Below are positions 1-8,635 of a stretch of DNA of 25,910 nucleotides, piece after piece. The first letter of the stretch is position 1; every line of letters starts with the position of its first letter. This stretch comes from Zoopage sp. CT-All. Taxonomy: Eukaryota > Zoopagomycota > Zoopagomycetes > Zoopagales > Zoopagaceae. The stretch lies in the NCBI GenBank assembly GCA_004114245.1, contig QZWS01000109.1, positions 1-25,910 of the forward strand. The letters run 5' to 3'. Both the position numbers and the translations under genes were made by a program. The notes under the pieces are model-generated. The model worked only from the letters and a program-made list of their open reading frames with translations. It was not told where the DNA came from and made no database searches.

Positions 1-335
1 TTTGCTTGTGATTTTGCTTGTCTGAAAAGTGACTACTGACTAGGTGGGCACCACAAGTATAATGCTATTTAGATTATAGATAACTTACAAATGTATATAA
101 CTTTCTACAAGGCACTACTTACTAACCTGCTAATTAGCATCATTATTATATAGATTAGTTCTAAAACATTCTAGAAGAATTCAAATAGTATAAAAGGAAT
201 GTGTATATTCACAAGTCTAACAAATAAATACCTTATTCTATAAGACCTCTTCTCCCACATGATATCTGAAGCCCAGCATCGGCTGGTATCCCACTCAACT
301 ACCCTTATGCACAATAAGATGATTGTCTAATGCAA
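1..335. other. AT-rich intergenic sequence, no gene seen
   Basis: No reading frame of interest and no RNA gene was recognised here. The sequence is clearly more AT-rich than the coding regions further right. A short direct repeat of TTTGCTTG occurs within the first 20 bases. The stretch ends at the T run that marks the 3' end of the neighbouring LINE fragment, so it is probably the original insertion flank. Confidence 0.5.
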
Positions 336-1508
336 TTTTTTTTTATAACTAATATATGACATTACACGAAGCTGATCCGGCTACTAAGTCCGGGGCAAGG
401 CGCATGTCCGATTTTTCAGTTTACCAGACTGATAATTTGATACGAGGTAAATTCGACTTTGCCGTTTTTGAGCTTGATCCACGGCGTCCACGGCTTCAGC
501 CAGCGATTCCGGAATTGGATCTTGGAAGCGCGCGAGTGATCGTGGAGGACGCAGAGCTTGATAGTGGCGATCCAACGGCCGAGCATATTGGCTGCTGTAG
601 GTAGCAATTTGTCGCCAATGAACTCGGCCCTTGCGCGATATATCTGCCAGCATGCGAGTGCTGTGAGGATCTCGGGCATGGGAATGTCCCGTCTAAGCTG
701 GGGCCATCCGTGCAGCAAATCGGGGACATCGGGTATTTCCACGATGGTGGCTCCTATGGTCGAGAGAAAGTTAGTCACTCTCTCCCAGAACTCACTCATT
801 CGCGGGCATTCAATGAAGTAGTGGGCCAGCGAGTCGATTGGCGCAGGATCGGGCGGAGGCTCGCTGCTCGTGCATATCTCGCACACGTCGCTCGGGATTA
901 GCTTTCGTCGGTGCATCACAGCTCCACTCATGACCGCTCCATGTCTCATCAGCCAGTTCAGCGACTGCTGCTTAGGCTCTAGCAATGGTGAGAAAAGCGG
1001 TCTCCATGTGGAGTCGATTTGTGGGGTTGGCGGAGGAGTTTGCCATCGGTCCCACCGAATCGGGAGGGGAATGTCCGGGAGCATCAGCGTCGCACGCCCC
1101 TTCTTGACCGTATAGTCGGCTAGAGGCACTCCAATCAACTGTAGTCCGCCGTATGGAAAGCACACGGTGGGGAGCGGGAGGGAGGGGTGCCAGTTGCCTA
1201 GCCGTTCGATGACGTTGGGATGAAAATTCAGGTTTCCTTTGGCAACGAGCCGCGCGATTGCACTGCCCGCTGCTGTACGTGATGTCTGCCATATTTGCTC
1301 TTCGCTGTTCCACTGGAATACGTCCGCTAGGGTGCGCATCTGGAGGGCTTGGAGATCGCGCCACGCAAAGGGCTTGGCCCAGGTGATGGGACAAGGTGGG
1401 CCCAGGAACGCACTTGGCAGGTCTTCAACCTTCCACGCGTTTGGTCCTTCGCGGCTTCCTAGTCTATTCCAGACATTCCGCAGAGCTGTCCAGAGAGGCG
1501 GGAGGCTT
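336..1508 (-). mobile_element. 5'-truncated LINE (non-LTR retrotransposon) fragment
   Basis: A minus-strand frame is open from 1507 down to the stop at 416-418, without an obvious own start (the first ATG is at 1339 and coding character continues upstream of it). The protein resembles the tail of LINE ORF2 downstream of the reverse transcriptase. It is Trp-rich and carries a zinc-knuckle-like module, CEIC followed about 20 residues later by HYFIECP, typical of the RVT zinc-binding domain. The stop is followed by a short 3' tail and then nine T at 336-344 on the plus strand, which is a poly-A tail on the element's strand. Polymerase and endonuclease parts are absent, so this is a dead 5'-truncated copy, the usual product of incomplete target-primed reverse transcription. 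I found no convincing target-site duplication. The retained frame is open throughout, which suggests a fairly recent insertion. The exact LINE clade cannot be told. Confidence 0.75.
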
Positions 1509-1594
1509 CAGTGATGCTTGCGGCTTTTTTGATGCATTTGTTCGGTTTTAAAAACGTTATGTAATATTATAGTTATTTTAGCGTACGATAACAA

Positions 1595-1675
1595 GCCCGC
1601 GTAGCTTAATCGGTAGAGCGTCAGACTCTTAATTACGGATATCTGAAGGCCGTGGGTTCGACCCCCACCGTGGGC
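1595..1675 (+). tRNA. tRNA-Lys(CTT) with a 9-nt intron
   Basis: The sequence folds as a full cloverleaf. The 7-bp acceptor stem is GCCCGCG with CGTGGGC (one G-T pair). The D arm is GCTT/GAGC with GG in the loop. The anticodon stem is TCAGA with TCTGA, and the T arm is GTGGG-TTCGACC-CCCAC. The loop reads CTCTTA, giving anticodon CTT (lysine, codon AAG). An insertion of about nine bases, ATTACGGAT, lies one base after the anticodon, the canonical position 37/38 for nuclear tRNA introns. Internal A-box (TAGCTTAATCGG) and B-box (GGTTCGACCCC) promoter elements are intact. The 3' CCA is not encoded, as expected in a eukaryote. AAG should be the preferred lysine codon in this GC-rich genome. Confidence 0.93.
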
Positions 1676-1680
1676 TTTTT
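1676..1680 (+). terminator. RNA polymerase III terminator (T5)
   Basis: Five T follow directly after the last base of the tRNA acceptor stem, the standard Pol III termination signal. The transcript would therefore have a very short 3' trailer. Confidence 0.8.
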
Positions 1681-2209
1681 GCATTCTTCATGCTTGAAAT
1701 TATGCTTGGCGAAGCATCAATTGGTTTCTGTTTGTTTAAATGTCTAGCAGTTGTAAAACTGCACTATTTTTAGCTGCTAGAATTTTCACAGACATTTGCT
1801 ATGGTAATATACAGATTACAGATCATTTAAGCTAGACAAGGATAGTATTCCTTTAGTAATGCTTGCTGTATTTTATATATGAATGACTAGCTAATTGATA
1901 TTATTATATAGTAGAATGATGGTGGATGAGGACTAGGCAAGTAGCAAACTATAAACTTTGTAACAGATTCAGCAGGCAGCATACCTTTATGCACCAGAAA
2001 TAGCCTTACCAATGCTAGTTCTTACCCGGACTGAACAGCTTGAGCAGGCAGTCAGCATGGCAGCCAACCCGCAGCCAACCATGATACAATTCAAATGCAC
2101 TCCAATCCAATCAAGAATTCATGCGGCAAAATCCAGGAATGCAACGCTGCATTTGAATGACGATGGTGCGAGGACAAACACCACCGCCGGGACAGCATCA
2201 GCCACCACA
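1681..2209. other. Intergenic, AT-rich; includes RPS9 3' flank
   Basis: No gene recognised. The left part is AT-rich and resembles 1-335 in composition, and together they flank the LINE and tRNA island. The right end should contain the 3' UTR and polyadenylation region of RPS9. An open plus-strand frame that starts here (2012-2527) is mostly antisense to RPS9 and is not considered a gene. Confidence 0.4.
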
Positions 2210-2785
2210 CTACTCATCCTCCTCCTCCTCGTCACCGCCGGCGCCGCCAGCCGCAGCCTTGGCGCGCTTCCTCTTGTTGCGACCGGGCCGACCGCCGCCA
2301 AAGGGCGACGTGAGCGCGAAATCAATGTGCTTCTGCGATTCGAGCCTGACCATGAAGGAAGGCACATTCACGACCTGCTTACCGACACGGATATGCCTCT
2401 GGCGGATGAGCACGCGGGCGTGGTGAATGGACTTGGCGAGACCGAGCTTAAAGACCTGGGTCTGCAGACGGCGCTCCATGAAATCCTCCACCTTGAGGCC
2501 GAGCACGTAATCAAGCTTGGCCTTTGACTCGTCCAACACACCGATGCGGATCAGACGACGGATGAGCGCATTGCCCTCGAACAGACGCTTCGGATCCTTT
2601 GTCTCGAGCGTGAGCAGCTCACGGGCGGCACGACGGATGTTGGAGAGGGTGTAGGCGACGCGCCAGATCTCGCGCTTGTTGCGCAGACCGAATTCACCGA
2701 TGATTTTCAGCTCCTGGTCGATGCGCTCCGACTCGAACGGGCGACGCGGGACCTTGTAGGTCTTTGAGTGGTTGCGCGGCGGCAT
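2210..2785 (-). CDS. RPS9: 40S ribosomal protein S9 (uS4)
   Basis: A structural protein of the small ribosomal subunit that binds 18S rRNA and supports decoding fidelity. The 191-residue product opens [17 protein letters not shown] and continues with [11 protein letters not shown] and [10 protein letters not shown], hallmark blocks of eukaryotic uS4. The S4 RNA-binding fold lies at roughly residues 106-165 ([20 protein letters not shown] onwards, then [17 protein letters not shown]). A basic Gly/Ala-rich tail ends in a run of acidic residues. Length matches fungal S9 (about 190). It appears intronless in the coding part, whereas yeast RPS9 genes carry an intron. It is divergent from RPL21 and probably co-regulated with it through the shared 770-bp interval. 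Confidence 0.97.
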   Translation of the reverse strand: MPPRNHSKTYKVPRRPFESERIDQELKIIGEFGLRNKREIWRVAYTLSNIRRAARELLTLETKDPKRLFEGNALIRRLIRIGVLDESKAKLDYVLGLKVEDFMERRLQTQVFKLGLAKSIHHARVLIRQRHIRVGKQVVNVPSFMVRLESQKHIDFALTSPFGGGRPGRNKRKRAKAAAGGAGGDEEEEDE

Positions 2786-3144
2786 GATGGCGGACGGCGG
2801 CGGCTAGGGACGTCGGCGCGAAGAGGAGGTCGAAAAAGTGTGGGTGCATCGGCAGTCTACACAGCGTATCCCATGTCCGCCCCGGAGGAAGATGGTGCTA
2901 GCTGTTGTGGCGCGCTGTGTAGTAGTCGCCGGTGTAAGTGCCTCCTCCTCCTCGCTTCCCACTGGTCCTGCTGCCCAGGGATGCCTTCCAGGGGCCATGG
3001 CTGCATGGCTGCATTGATTGTGTGGTGTAGTTGTGTGGACAGCAGAATGCAAGTCCATCATTCACATTGGGGTCAGGCTTCAATCCAGGCTAGCTCTTCA
3101 GCCAGCACCGCATGTGTATGATGCAGCATATTGGAGCAAATGGA

Positions 3145-3194
3145 GGCAGCAGTAGACAGCAATAGATAGCAGTAGGCAGCAATAGGCAGCAGTG
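3145..3194. repeat. Five-unit 10-bp tandem repeat in RP promoter
   Basis: Five uninterrupted decamers follow the consensus G(G/A)(C/T)AGCA(G/A)TA. Units are GGCAGCAGTA, GACAGCAATA, GATAGCAGTA, GGCAGCAATA and GGCAGCAGTG. The period of 10 bp is close to one helical turn, so each unit would present the same DNA face. Units vary at only a few positions. Confidence 0.9.
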
Positions 3195-3269
3195 TCCTAA
3201 TCAAACACCCCATAGCCAAGTTCAGCTGTCTGGGCTGCACACGTCATTGCTCTTTGGGGCCATGCGCAT

Positions 3270-3320
3270 CTGACAGAGCACTGATACCAGCTGTCAGTGT
3301 CAGTACCATCTGTCTGACAG
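3270..3320. promoter_or_regulatory. Three CTGACAG sites in alternating orientation
   Basis: CTGACAG occurs at 3270-3276, its reverse complement CTGTCAG at 3291-3297, and CTGACAG again at 3314-3320. Starts are 21 and 23 bp apart, about two helical turns. The arrangement suggests a transcription-factor array, but the factor is not known to me. Confidence 0.5.
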
Positions 3321-3352
3321 GAGCTGTTCCGCAGCAGTGCATCAGTGACGCT

Positions 3353-3393
3353 GCCACGCGTCCCCCGCCACGCGCCACGCGCCCTGCCACGTG
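3353..3393. promoter_or_regulatory. Four GCCACG(C/T)G motifs, last contains an E-box
   Basis: GCCACGCG occurs at 3353-3360, 3367-3374 and 3374-3381 (sharing one base), and GCCACGTG at 3386-3393. The last copy contains CACGTG, the core site of bHLH factors such as Cbf1. The cluster lies about 160-200 bp upstream of the RPL21 start codon, a plausible upstream activating region. Confidence 0.5.
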
Positions 3394-3555
3394 TCCCCTC
3401 AATAGACTGAGGCGTCAACAGCCAAGCAACCAAACAGCCAAGCAGCCGGCTGGAGCCTTCCTCCCCGTCCGCAGCACCCCTGGCGAAACAGCCGCCCAGA
3501 CTGCTGCCTCCACCGCACTTTTTGCTGCCCCTCTCCGCCGACCGTCGTCCACACC

Positions 3556-4038
3556 ATGCCGCACTCGTGGGGTTACCGCGCGCGCACGCGCCACCTCTTC
3601 GCCCAGCAGTTCCGCAAGCACGGCCCCGTCCACCTCTCCACCTACCTGCGCACCTACCGCGTCGGCGACATTGTCGACATCAAGGCAAACGCCTCCATCC
3701 ACAAGGGCATGCCGCACAAGTTCTACCACGGCCGCACCGGCGTCATCTACAACGTCACCCAGACCTCCGTCGGCGTCATCGTCAACAAGCGTGTCGGGAA
3801 CAGGTTTCTGGAGAAGCGCGTCAACCTGCGCATCGAGCACGTGCGCCACTCCAAGTGCCGCGACGACTTCCTCAAGCGCGTCAAGGACAACGCCGAGAAG
3901 AAGCGTGCCGCCAAGGAGCAGGGCATCAAGATCACCACCAAGCGGATTCCGGCCCAGCCCCGCGAGGGCCACTTTGTGCGCACCCGCGAGAATGTGCCGC
4001 AGACCATCACCCCCATCCCCTACGATACCCTCATCTAG
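3556..4038 (+). CDS. RPL21: 60S ribosomal protein L21 (eL21)
   Basis: A structural protein of the large ribosomal subunit, specific to eukaryotes and archaea. The 160-residue product starts MPHSWGYRARTRHLF and continues HGPVHLSTYLRTYRVGDIVD, MPHKFYHGRTG, NKRVGNRFLEKRVNLR and ends in TITPIPYDTLI, all in family register; fungal L21 is about 160 residues. The N-terminus reads MPHSWGYR where most homologues have MGKSHGYR, a minor local change. The gene has no intron inside the coding region. The ATG at 3556 matches the family N-terminus exactly. Its 3' side is followed by a short CTG-repeat tract and, 190 bp after the stop, the RIM2-like carrier. Confidence 0.97.
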   Translation: MPHSWGYRARTRHLFAQQFRKHGPVHLSTYLRTYRVGDIVDIKANASIHKGMPHKFYHGRTGVIYNVTQTSVGVIVNKRVGNRFLEKRVNLRIEHVRHSKCRDDFLKRVKDNAEKKRAAKEQGIKITTKRIPAQPREGHFVRTRENVPQTITPIPYDTLI

Positions 4039-4227
4039 GGAGTTGCTGCTGCTGCTGCCAAACAATGCATGCGATTGTGATGAATGCGGGCTGCTTTCAT
4101 TCGCTCTCACCACTATTTGCTGACAAGCTAAATTTTGACATCCGATTTCGTCATTCCTGACACAGGGCCATCTGCGCCTGCATCTGCCTCCAACGCCCAT
4201 CTTCTTGCCTCACACGCGCACCGTCGC

Positions 4228-5458
4228 ATGTCTGATGCCCGAGCTGTGGGCGCGCCCTCGACGCCCGCCGCCACCAACAGCGGCCGCGCCGCATCGTCGC
4301 CCGGATCCATGCCACCGCGACCAAGAAGGGTCAACCCGTGGATACACTTTGTCGGAGGAGCGTATGCATTCCCTGCCATTAAAAAGCATACTAACACTTG
4401 AGCCCCAGGGTCGGAGGAATGGTGGGCGCCGTCGCCACATGCCCCCTCGAAGTCGTCAAGACCGGCTTGCAGGCGCGTCTCCCATCCGCCAACCATCGCT
4501 GGTTCCCTGACATCTCACACCACAGTCTTCGCAAAGAGCTGGCGTGGATGTGGCCGCGTCAATGGCCCGGAGATCCCTGGTCGCGCCTTTTGCCGACGTC
4601 TTTGTCATTCTAAGGTAGCGTGCTGCTTCCACCCCCCCTGTTCGCCTGACAACGCTCCCGCCACGCAGAAACGTGTACACTATCGAGGGATCCCGCGGGC
4701 TCTTCAAAGGGCTGGTGCCGAATCTCGTCGGCGTCATCCCCGCCCGCGCTATCCACTTCTTTGCCTACGGCAACCTCAAGCCACTGCTTGCGGACACTTT
4801 TAACCGCGGCAAGGAGTCACCGCTGGTGCATCTTGCGTCGGGTGCCTCTGCCGGGATCATCACCGCGACAGCGACAAATCCAATATGGCTGATAAAGACG
4901 CGGATGCAGTTGCCGGATGCTCGGGAAATATATGGCAGTGGCAAGAATGGCGGTGGAACATGGGCCTGCATTAAGGATGTCCTTCGCAACGAGGGTCCCC
5001 GGGGGCTGTACCGCGGGCTCACTGCAAGCTACCTCGGTGCCGCGGAGGGCACCCTGCAATGGGTCATCTACGAGCAGTTCAAGGAGTACTTTTCCGAGCA
5101 GCGGGCACGACAGGCGATTTCCAAGCCGACGAATGGCAGTAGCACGCCGGGATGGCAAGAGCTGTTCGTATCCGCCGCCACGGCGAAACTTATTGCCGCG
5201 CTCACAACCTACCCGCATGAAGTCATCCGAACCCGAATGCGGGAAGCTGCTCGTAGCTCGTCCTCAGATGCCGCCTCCCTTCGAACCATGGATCGGTATC
5301 GGTACAGAAGTATATGGCAGACGACATGTACGATATTCCGCGAAGAGGGCGCTGCAGCCCTGTACGGCGGACTCTCTGCCCACCTTCTGCGCGTCGTCCC
5401 CAATGCGGCGATTATGTTCTTCTGCTACGAGGCAGTCCTTAATGCAGGGAGCAAATAG
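4228..5458 (+). CDS. RIM2: Mitochondrial pyrimidine nucleotide carrier (SLC25A33/36, Rim2 type)
   Basis: Inner-membrane carrier exchanging pyrimidine nucleotides for mitochondrial DNA and RNA synthesis. Exons in my model: 4228-4361, 4409-4472, 4526-4614, 4669-5458, giving 358 residues. Three mitochondrial-carrier repeats are seen, with signatures CPLEVVKTGLQ, NPIWLIKTRMQ and YPHEVIRTRMRE. The Trp in the second signature and the YPHEVIRTR block in the third are typical of the Rim2/SLC25A33/36 subgroup. GSRGLFKGLVPNLVGVIPAR and GPRGLYRGLTASYLG follow repeats one and two. Introns 1 and 3 are ordinary GT-AG with CTAAC/CTGAC branch sites. Intron 2 (4473-4525) keeps frame only if it starts with GC; the nearby GT at 4477 gives the wrong phase. 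The usual Arg/Lys after KT in the first signature is Gly here. The N-terminal 40 residues are Ala/Pro/Ser-rich. Confidence 0.9.
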
Positions 5459-5633
5459 TTACTGGCTTGGAATAGTTGTACATTTTGCATATTGTCGATT
5501 CCGACATTATCTGCCCAATTTCAACCCGGAGACGCAGATTCGAGTCTCACTTGTGAGATGAAATGCATCTGCCACATGGCCGCCCAACTCACCACCCCAT
5601 CATACACAAACTTTAACGCCCACTAGAACTATT

Positions 5634-6965
5634 ATGTCCGCTCAAGCCGACGCTCCCGCGTTCCGTTACGACCGCAAGGTGTCGTGGCAGGATCTTGTCG
5701 ATGCCCCCAAGCAGCCGCACGATGCCGCCACGCACGACCAGCGCACCGGCTCCTCCTTCGGCGCCTACTTCAACATCGTCTGCGTCATCGCCGGCACCGG
5801 CACCCTGCAGCTGCCCTATGCGCTGGCACAGTCCGGCTGGTTCGGCATAGCCCTCATTTTCCTCTCCGCCGCAATGGCCATCTATACCGGCAATTTGCTC
5901 ATCAAATGCCTGTATGTGCGCTCTGACGCCCGGCTTCATGGCTTTGCCGACGTCGGCCAGGAGGCGTTTGGCCGCATCGGCCGCATCATCGTGCAAATCT
6001 TTCACTATACCATCCTCTGCGGCGCCGCTTGCATCTACATCATGCTCAGCGGCATCAATCTCAGCGCGCTTGCCGAGGCCGGCGGCGTCTTCCTCGGCCT
6101 CAAGGTCTGGATTCTCATTTCTGCCGCCATCGTCTGGGTGCCGTTTGTCGCGCTCAAGTCACTCAAGGAAGTCGCCGTGCTCTCCGTGTTCGGCGCCATC
6201 TCCACCCTCGTCGTGGTCATCGTCACCATTGTGTTGGCCGGCATCGACCTTGCTGCGCCAACGCACTCCCACGCCGTCCACTCCGCCATCAATCCCGCCC
6301 AGCTTCCCATCGCCCTCGCTTCCATATCCTTCTCCTTTGGCGGGAATGTCGTCTATCCTCACGTCGAGTCGTCCATGCGCTACCCAGGGTCGTGGCGCCG
6401 CGTGTTCTGCGCCGCCATCCTCACGATCTGTGCCATGTACCTTGCCATCGTCATCCCTGCCTACGCCGCCTACGGTGCCGCCACGCAGTCGCCCGTGCTC
6501 TCATCTCTCCCGCCCGGCCCCGCCACCACCGCAGCAGTCGTTCTCATCACCGCGCACGTCATCCTCGCGGCTCCCATTCTCATGACCTCCTTCTCCCTCG
6601 AAATGGAGCATTCCTTTCGCCTCGACACGCCGTACCGCACCCCACGCGCTGCACTCCTCATCCGTGTCATCCTCCGGTCCGTCATCACCGTCCTGATCAC
6701 CATCATCGCCATGTTCATCCCCTTCTTTGGTGATTTCATGAGTCTGATTGGCGCGCTCGCGAATTGTGTGATCGTTTTTGTGCTGCCTGTCGTTTGCTAC
6801 ATCAAGCTCTACGGCTGGAAATCCATGCGCTGGTTCGAGCTACTCTGGTGCTTGCTTATTATTGTCGTCGGGCTCCTTGGCTGTGTGCTCGGGGCCGCCG
6901 ATGCTATCCGCGCTCTTATCGCAGATTTCCAAGGCGCTGGATCGATCAAAGTCGGTGGTCATTAG
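5634..6965 (+). CDS. Amino acid transporter, AAAP family (AVT-like)
   Basis: Multi-pass transporter of the amino acid/auxin permease family (Aa_trans), whose fungal members mostly move neutral amino acids across the vacuolar membrane. The 443-residue intronless product begins with a soluble tail of about 40 residues. The family-typical first helix GSSFGAYFNIVCVIAGTGT with LQLPYALAQSGW follows, then about ten further hydrophobic spans. SFSFGGNVVYPHVESSM near residue 230 matches the conserved mid-protein block with a substrate-site role in relatives, and FGDFMSLIGALANCVIVFVL matches the conserved penultimate block. I cannot assign a specific AVT paralogue. The start at 5634 is the first ATG of the frame. 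The stop lies only 65 bp from the stop of the convergent AP-2 mu gene, so their 3' UTRs probably overlap. Confidence 0.9.
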   Translation: MSAQADAPAFRYDRKVSWQDLVDAPKQPHDAATHDQRTGSSFGAYFNIVCVIAGTGTLQLPYALAQSGWFGIALIFLSAAMAIYTGNLLIKCLYVRSDARLHGFADVGQEAFGRIGRIIVQIFHYTILCGAACIYIMLSGINLSALAEAGGVFLGLKVWILISAAIVWVPFVALKSLKEVAVLSVFGAISTLVVVIVTIVLAGIDLAAPTHSHAVHSAINPAQLPIALASISFSFGGNVVYPHVESSMRYPGSWRRVFCAAILTICAMYLAIVIPAYAAYGAATQSPVLSSLPPGPATTAAVVLITAHVILAAPILMTSFSLEMEHSFRLDTPYRTPRAALLIRVILRSVITVLITIIAMFIPFFGDFMSLIGALANCVIVFVLPVVCYIKLYGWKSMRWFELLWCLLIIVVGLLGCVLGAADAIRALIADFQGAGSIKVGGH

Positions 6966-7030
6966 TTTAGTTACGCGCATCAATTTAGCCTTCAATTCTG
7001 TCATGAAGAGAGTACAGCATCGTTATTTTT

Positions 7031-8472
7031 CTAGTACCTGATCTGGTACGATCCATCGCCCACCGTTGCATACCGTACCCATTTGACTGACGCGTATGCC
7101 GCTCCTATGCTCGGCTCATTCACCCGCAAGTACCGCACCACTAGCCCCGACGCTGTCAGCATCAGGATATGAAAGTGCAAGGATATCGGCGGACGCGTCC
7201 ATTCCTTGCGCACCGTGGTCGTGCCCAGCTCCACCGCTATGCACACGTTCGCCTCGCCACCGCCCGCCACCTTGCCCACCCGCCACACCACGCCCTCCTC
7301 CTCCGCTACATACTTGGCCTTGCCGCACGTCACTGTCTCCATCTTGACACCCGCTGCGTTCGACGGCATCGGGATACGTGCTATCACCTCTGTGGCGGTC
7401 AGTGCCGGCGCAAACGTCGCATATAGCGTCAAATCAATGACCAGGCGCGAGGTACCCAAGGGTGTGAGAGTGACGGCTGCGTGAAAGGGAGTGCGGAGGC
7501 GATCAGTGACACGGTATCGCAGCAAGTCGAATTCGCCGTCCGGGGGAACGAAGCGAATCACACGCTGTTGGTGGGCCGTCGCTTCTTCAAGCTGCACGCA
7601 CTGTGGAAACACGCATTCGTCCAGCGCCACAAAGCCCGTACCACTGTCGCCGCTGTCTTCTCCAGGCGCCATGCGATCATTCAGCGCAATGCGACACTCG
7701 GGCATGCCGGAAAGGTAGGCGCGGCATACGATGCGGCCGTTCACTTCTGCTGTCTGCAGGCCGCCCTGGACATCGATCACCGCCTTGACCGTCTCAATGA
7801 CGTCCACAAATACTTCGTTCTTGCGGTACTTGAGTCCGGCGGGACGCCAGGGTGTTGTGCTGGACGCTGATTCAGTGAGACGTAATGGGGACGGCAGCGG
7901 CGCGTCCTTTGGCAAACCGAGTGAAAACTAGCAGGCGGGCGTTGGGGGGGTGCAATGGAGAGCTGCTTACGGATCGGAATTTGAACACGTCGGAGCGCGA
8001 CGAGGACTCTTGCAGCGGCACATGCGCCTTGAGCAACTGTATATCCGTCGTCTGCACATACCCGTAATCGATCATGTCTATTATCAGGCATCAGTAGCCG
8101 GCACTGGCATGCACGTCGCGAGATACGATTCAACAGCTCGTAGATCTTGACGTAGGACGCGCGCACACTCTCGTCGTCCAGTTTGCCGCCGCAATATACC
8201 CGCCACACGGCAACGCAGCGCCTCAGTACCTCGTACACCATGCTTGCAGACACATCGCTTCGCACGACGGCAACAATGTAGAGATCGGCGTGGCGGATGT
8301 GCAAAAAGGCGGTGTGCGGCGCCAGAGCATGGCAAGGCGCACGAACGACGTGCGGGTTGGAGATGACGTTGACACGGAACAACTCAATATCTGAGCGGCG
8401 GATGTCGGGGCGGTAGTAGCGCGAGACGAGGAGATCGCCGCGCGTGTTTAGGATGAAGATGCCGCCGAGCAT
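7031..8472 (-). CDS. APM4: AP-2 adaptor complex mu subunit
   Basis: Medium subunit of the clathrin adaptor AP-2, which reads YxxPhi sorting signals and phosphoinositides at the plasma membrane during endocytosis. Exons (minus): 8472-8127, 8077-7971, 7927-7031; 449 residues, close to the usual 435. The N-terminal longin domain begins MLGGIFILNTRGDLLVSRYY and includes FRVNVI and YELLN. The mu homology domain carries WRPAGLKYRKNEVFVDVIE, YLSGMPEC, VPPDGEFDLLRYR, RPPISLHF and ends VKWVRY. GMPEC plus KAKY and RPPIS favour AP-2 over AP-1 mu. The first intron has a TACTGAT branch. The second (7928-7970) has GTAAGC and CTAG ends but no clear branch site, so the exact exon 3 edge is less certain. It is divergent from the TMEM242-like gene. 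Confidence 0.92.
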
Positions 8473-8635
8473 GGGAAGCGGATACACTCTCGCGTGCGTC
8501 CTTATTGTCAGCTGTATTGCGCACGGCAATGAGCTTCGATGCCATGCGCTGCTGCGCGTGGATTTCGCACGCATTTGCAGCCGCCTGCTGGCGAGCACCA
8601 GCTGAGGGCTGCCTGCAACGCCGGCAAACATCGCC
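8473..8635. promoter_or_regulatory. Shared promoter of AP-2 mu and TMEM242-like gene
   Basis: Only 163 bp lie between the two divergent start codons, so both promoters and 5' UTRs must fit here. No TATA box was noticed. The assignment rests on gene positions alone. Confidence 0.6.

Larger units (their letters stand above)
2786..3555. promoter_or_regulatory. Bidirectional promoter region of RPS9 and RPL21
   Basis: 770 bp separate the two divergent start codons and must hold both promoters and 5' UTRs. Three patterned elements stand out and are listed separately: a five-unit 10-bp tandem repeat, three alternating CTGACAG sites, and four copies of GCCACG(C/T)G. Several open frames cross the region on both strands, but none resembles a protein family. 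Non-coding 5' UTR introns, common in ribosomal-protein genes, cannot be excluded. Confidence 0.7.

Noticed and set aside
1-335. AT-rich flank considered as a long terminal repeat or other mobile-element end
   Set aside because: No matching repeat elsewhere in the window, no primer-binding or terminal-repeat pattern seen; composition alone is not evidence.
321-1540. Target-site duplication for the LINE (ATGCA on both sides)
   Set aside because: Only five bases match (near 330 and near 1531) and they are not directly at both element edges, so this is chance level.
3415-4200. 261-codon minus-strand frame over RPL21
   Set aside because: Mirror of the RPL21 codon pattern (Asp/Gly/Val-rich), no domain, and RPL21 itself is unmistakable.
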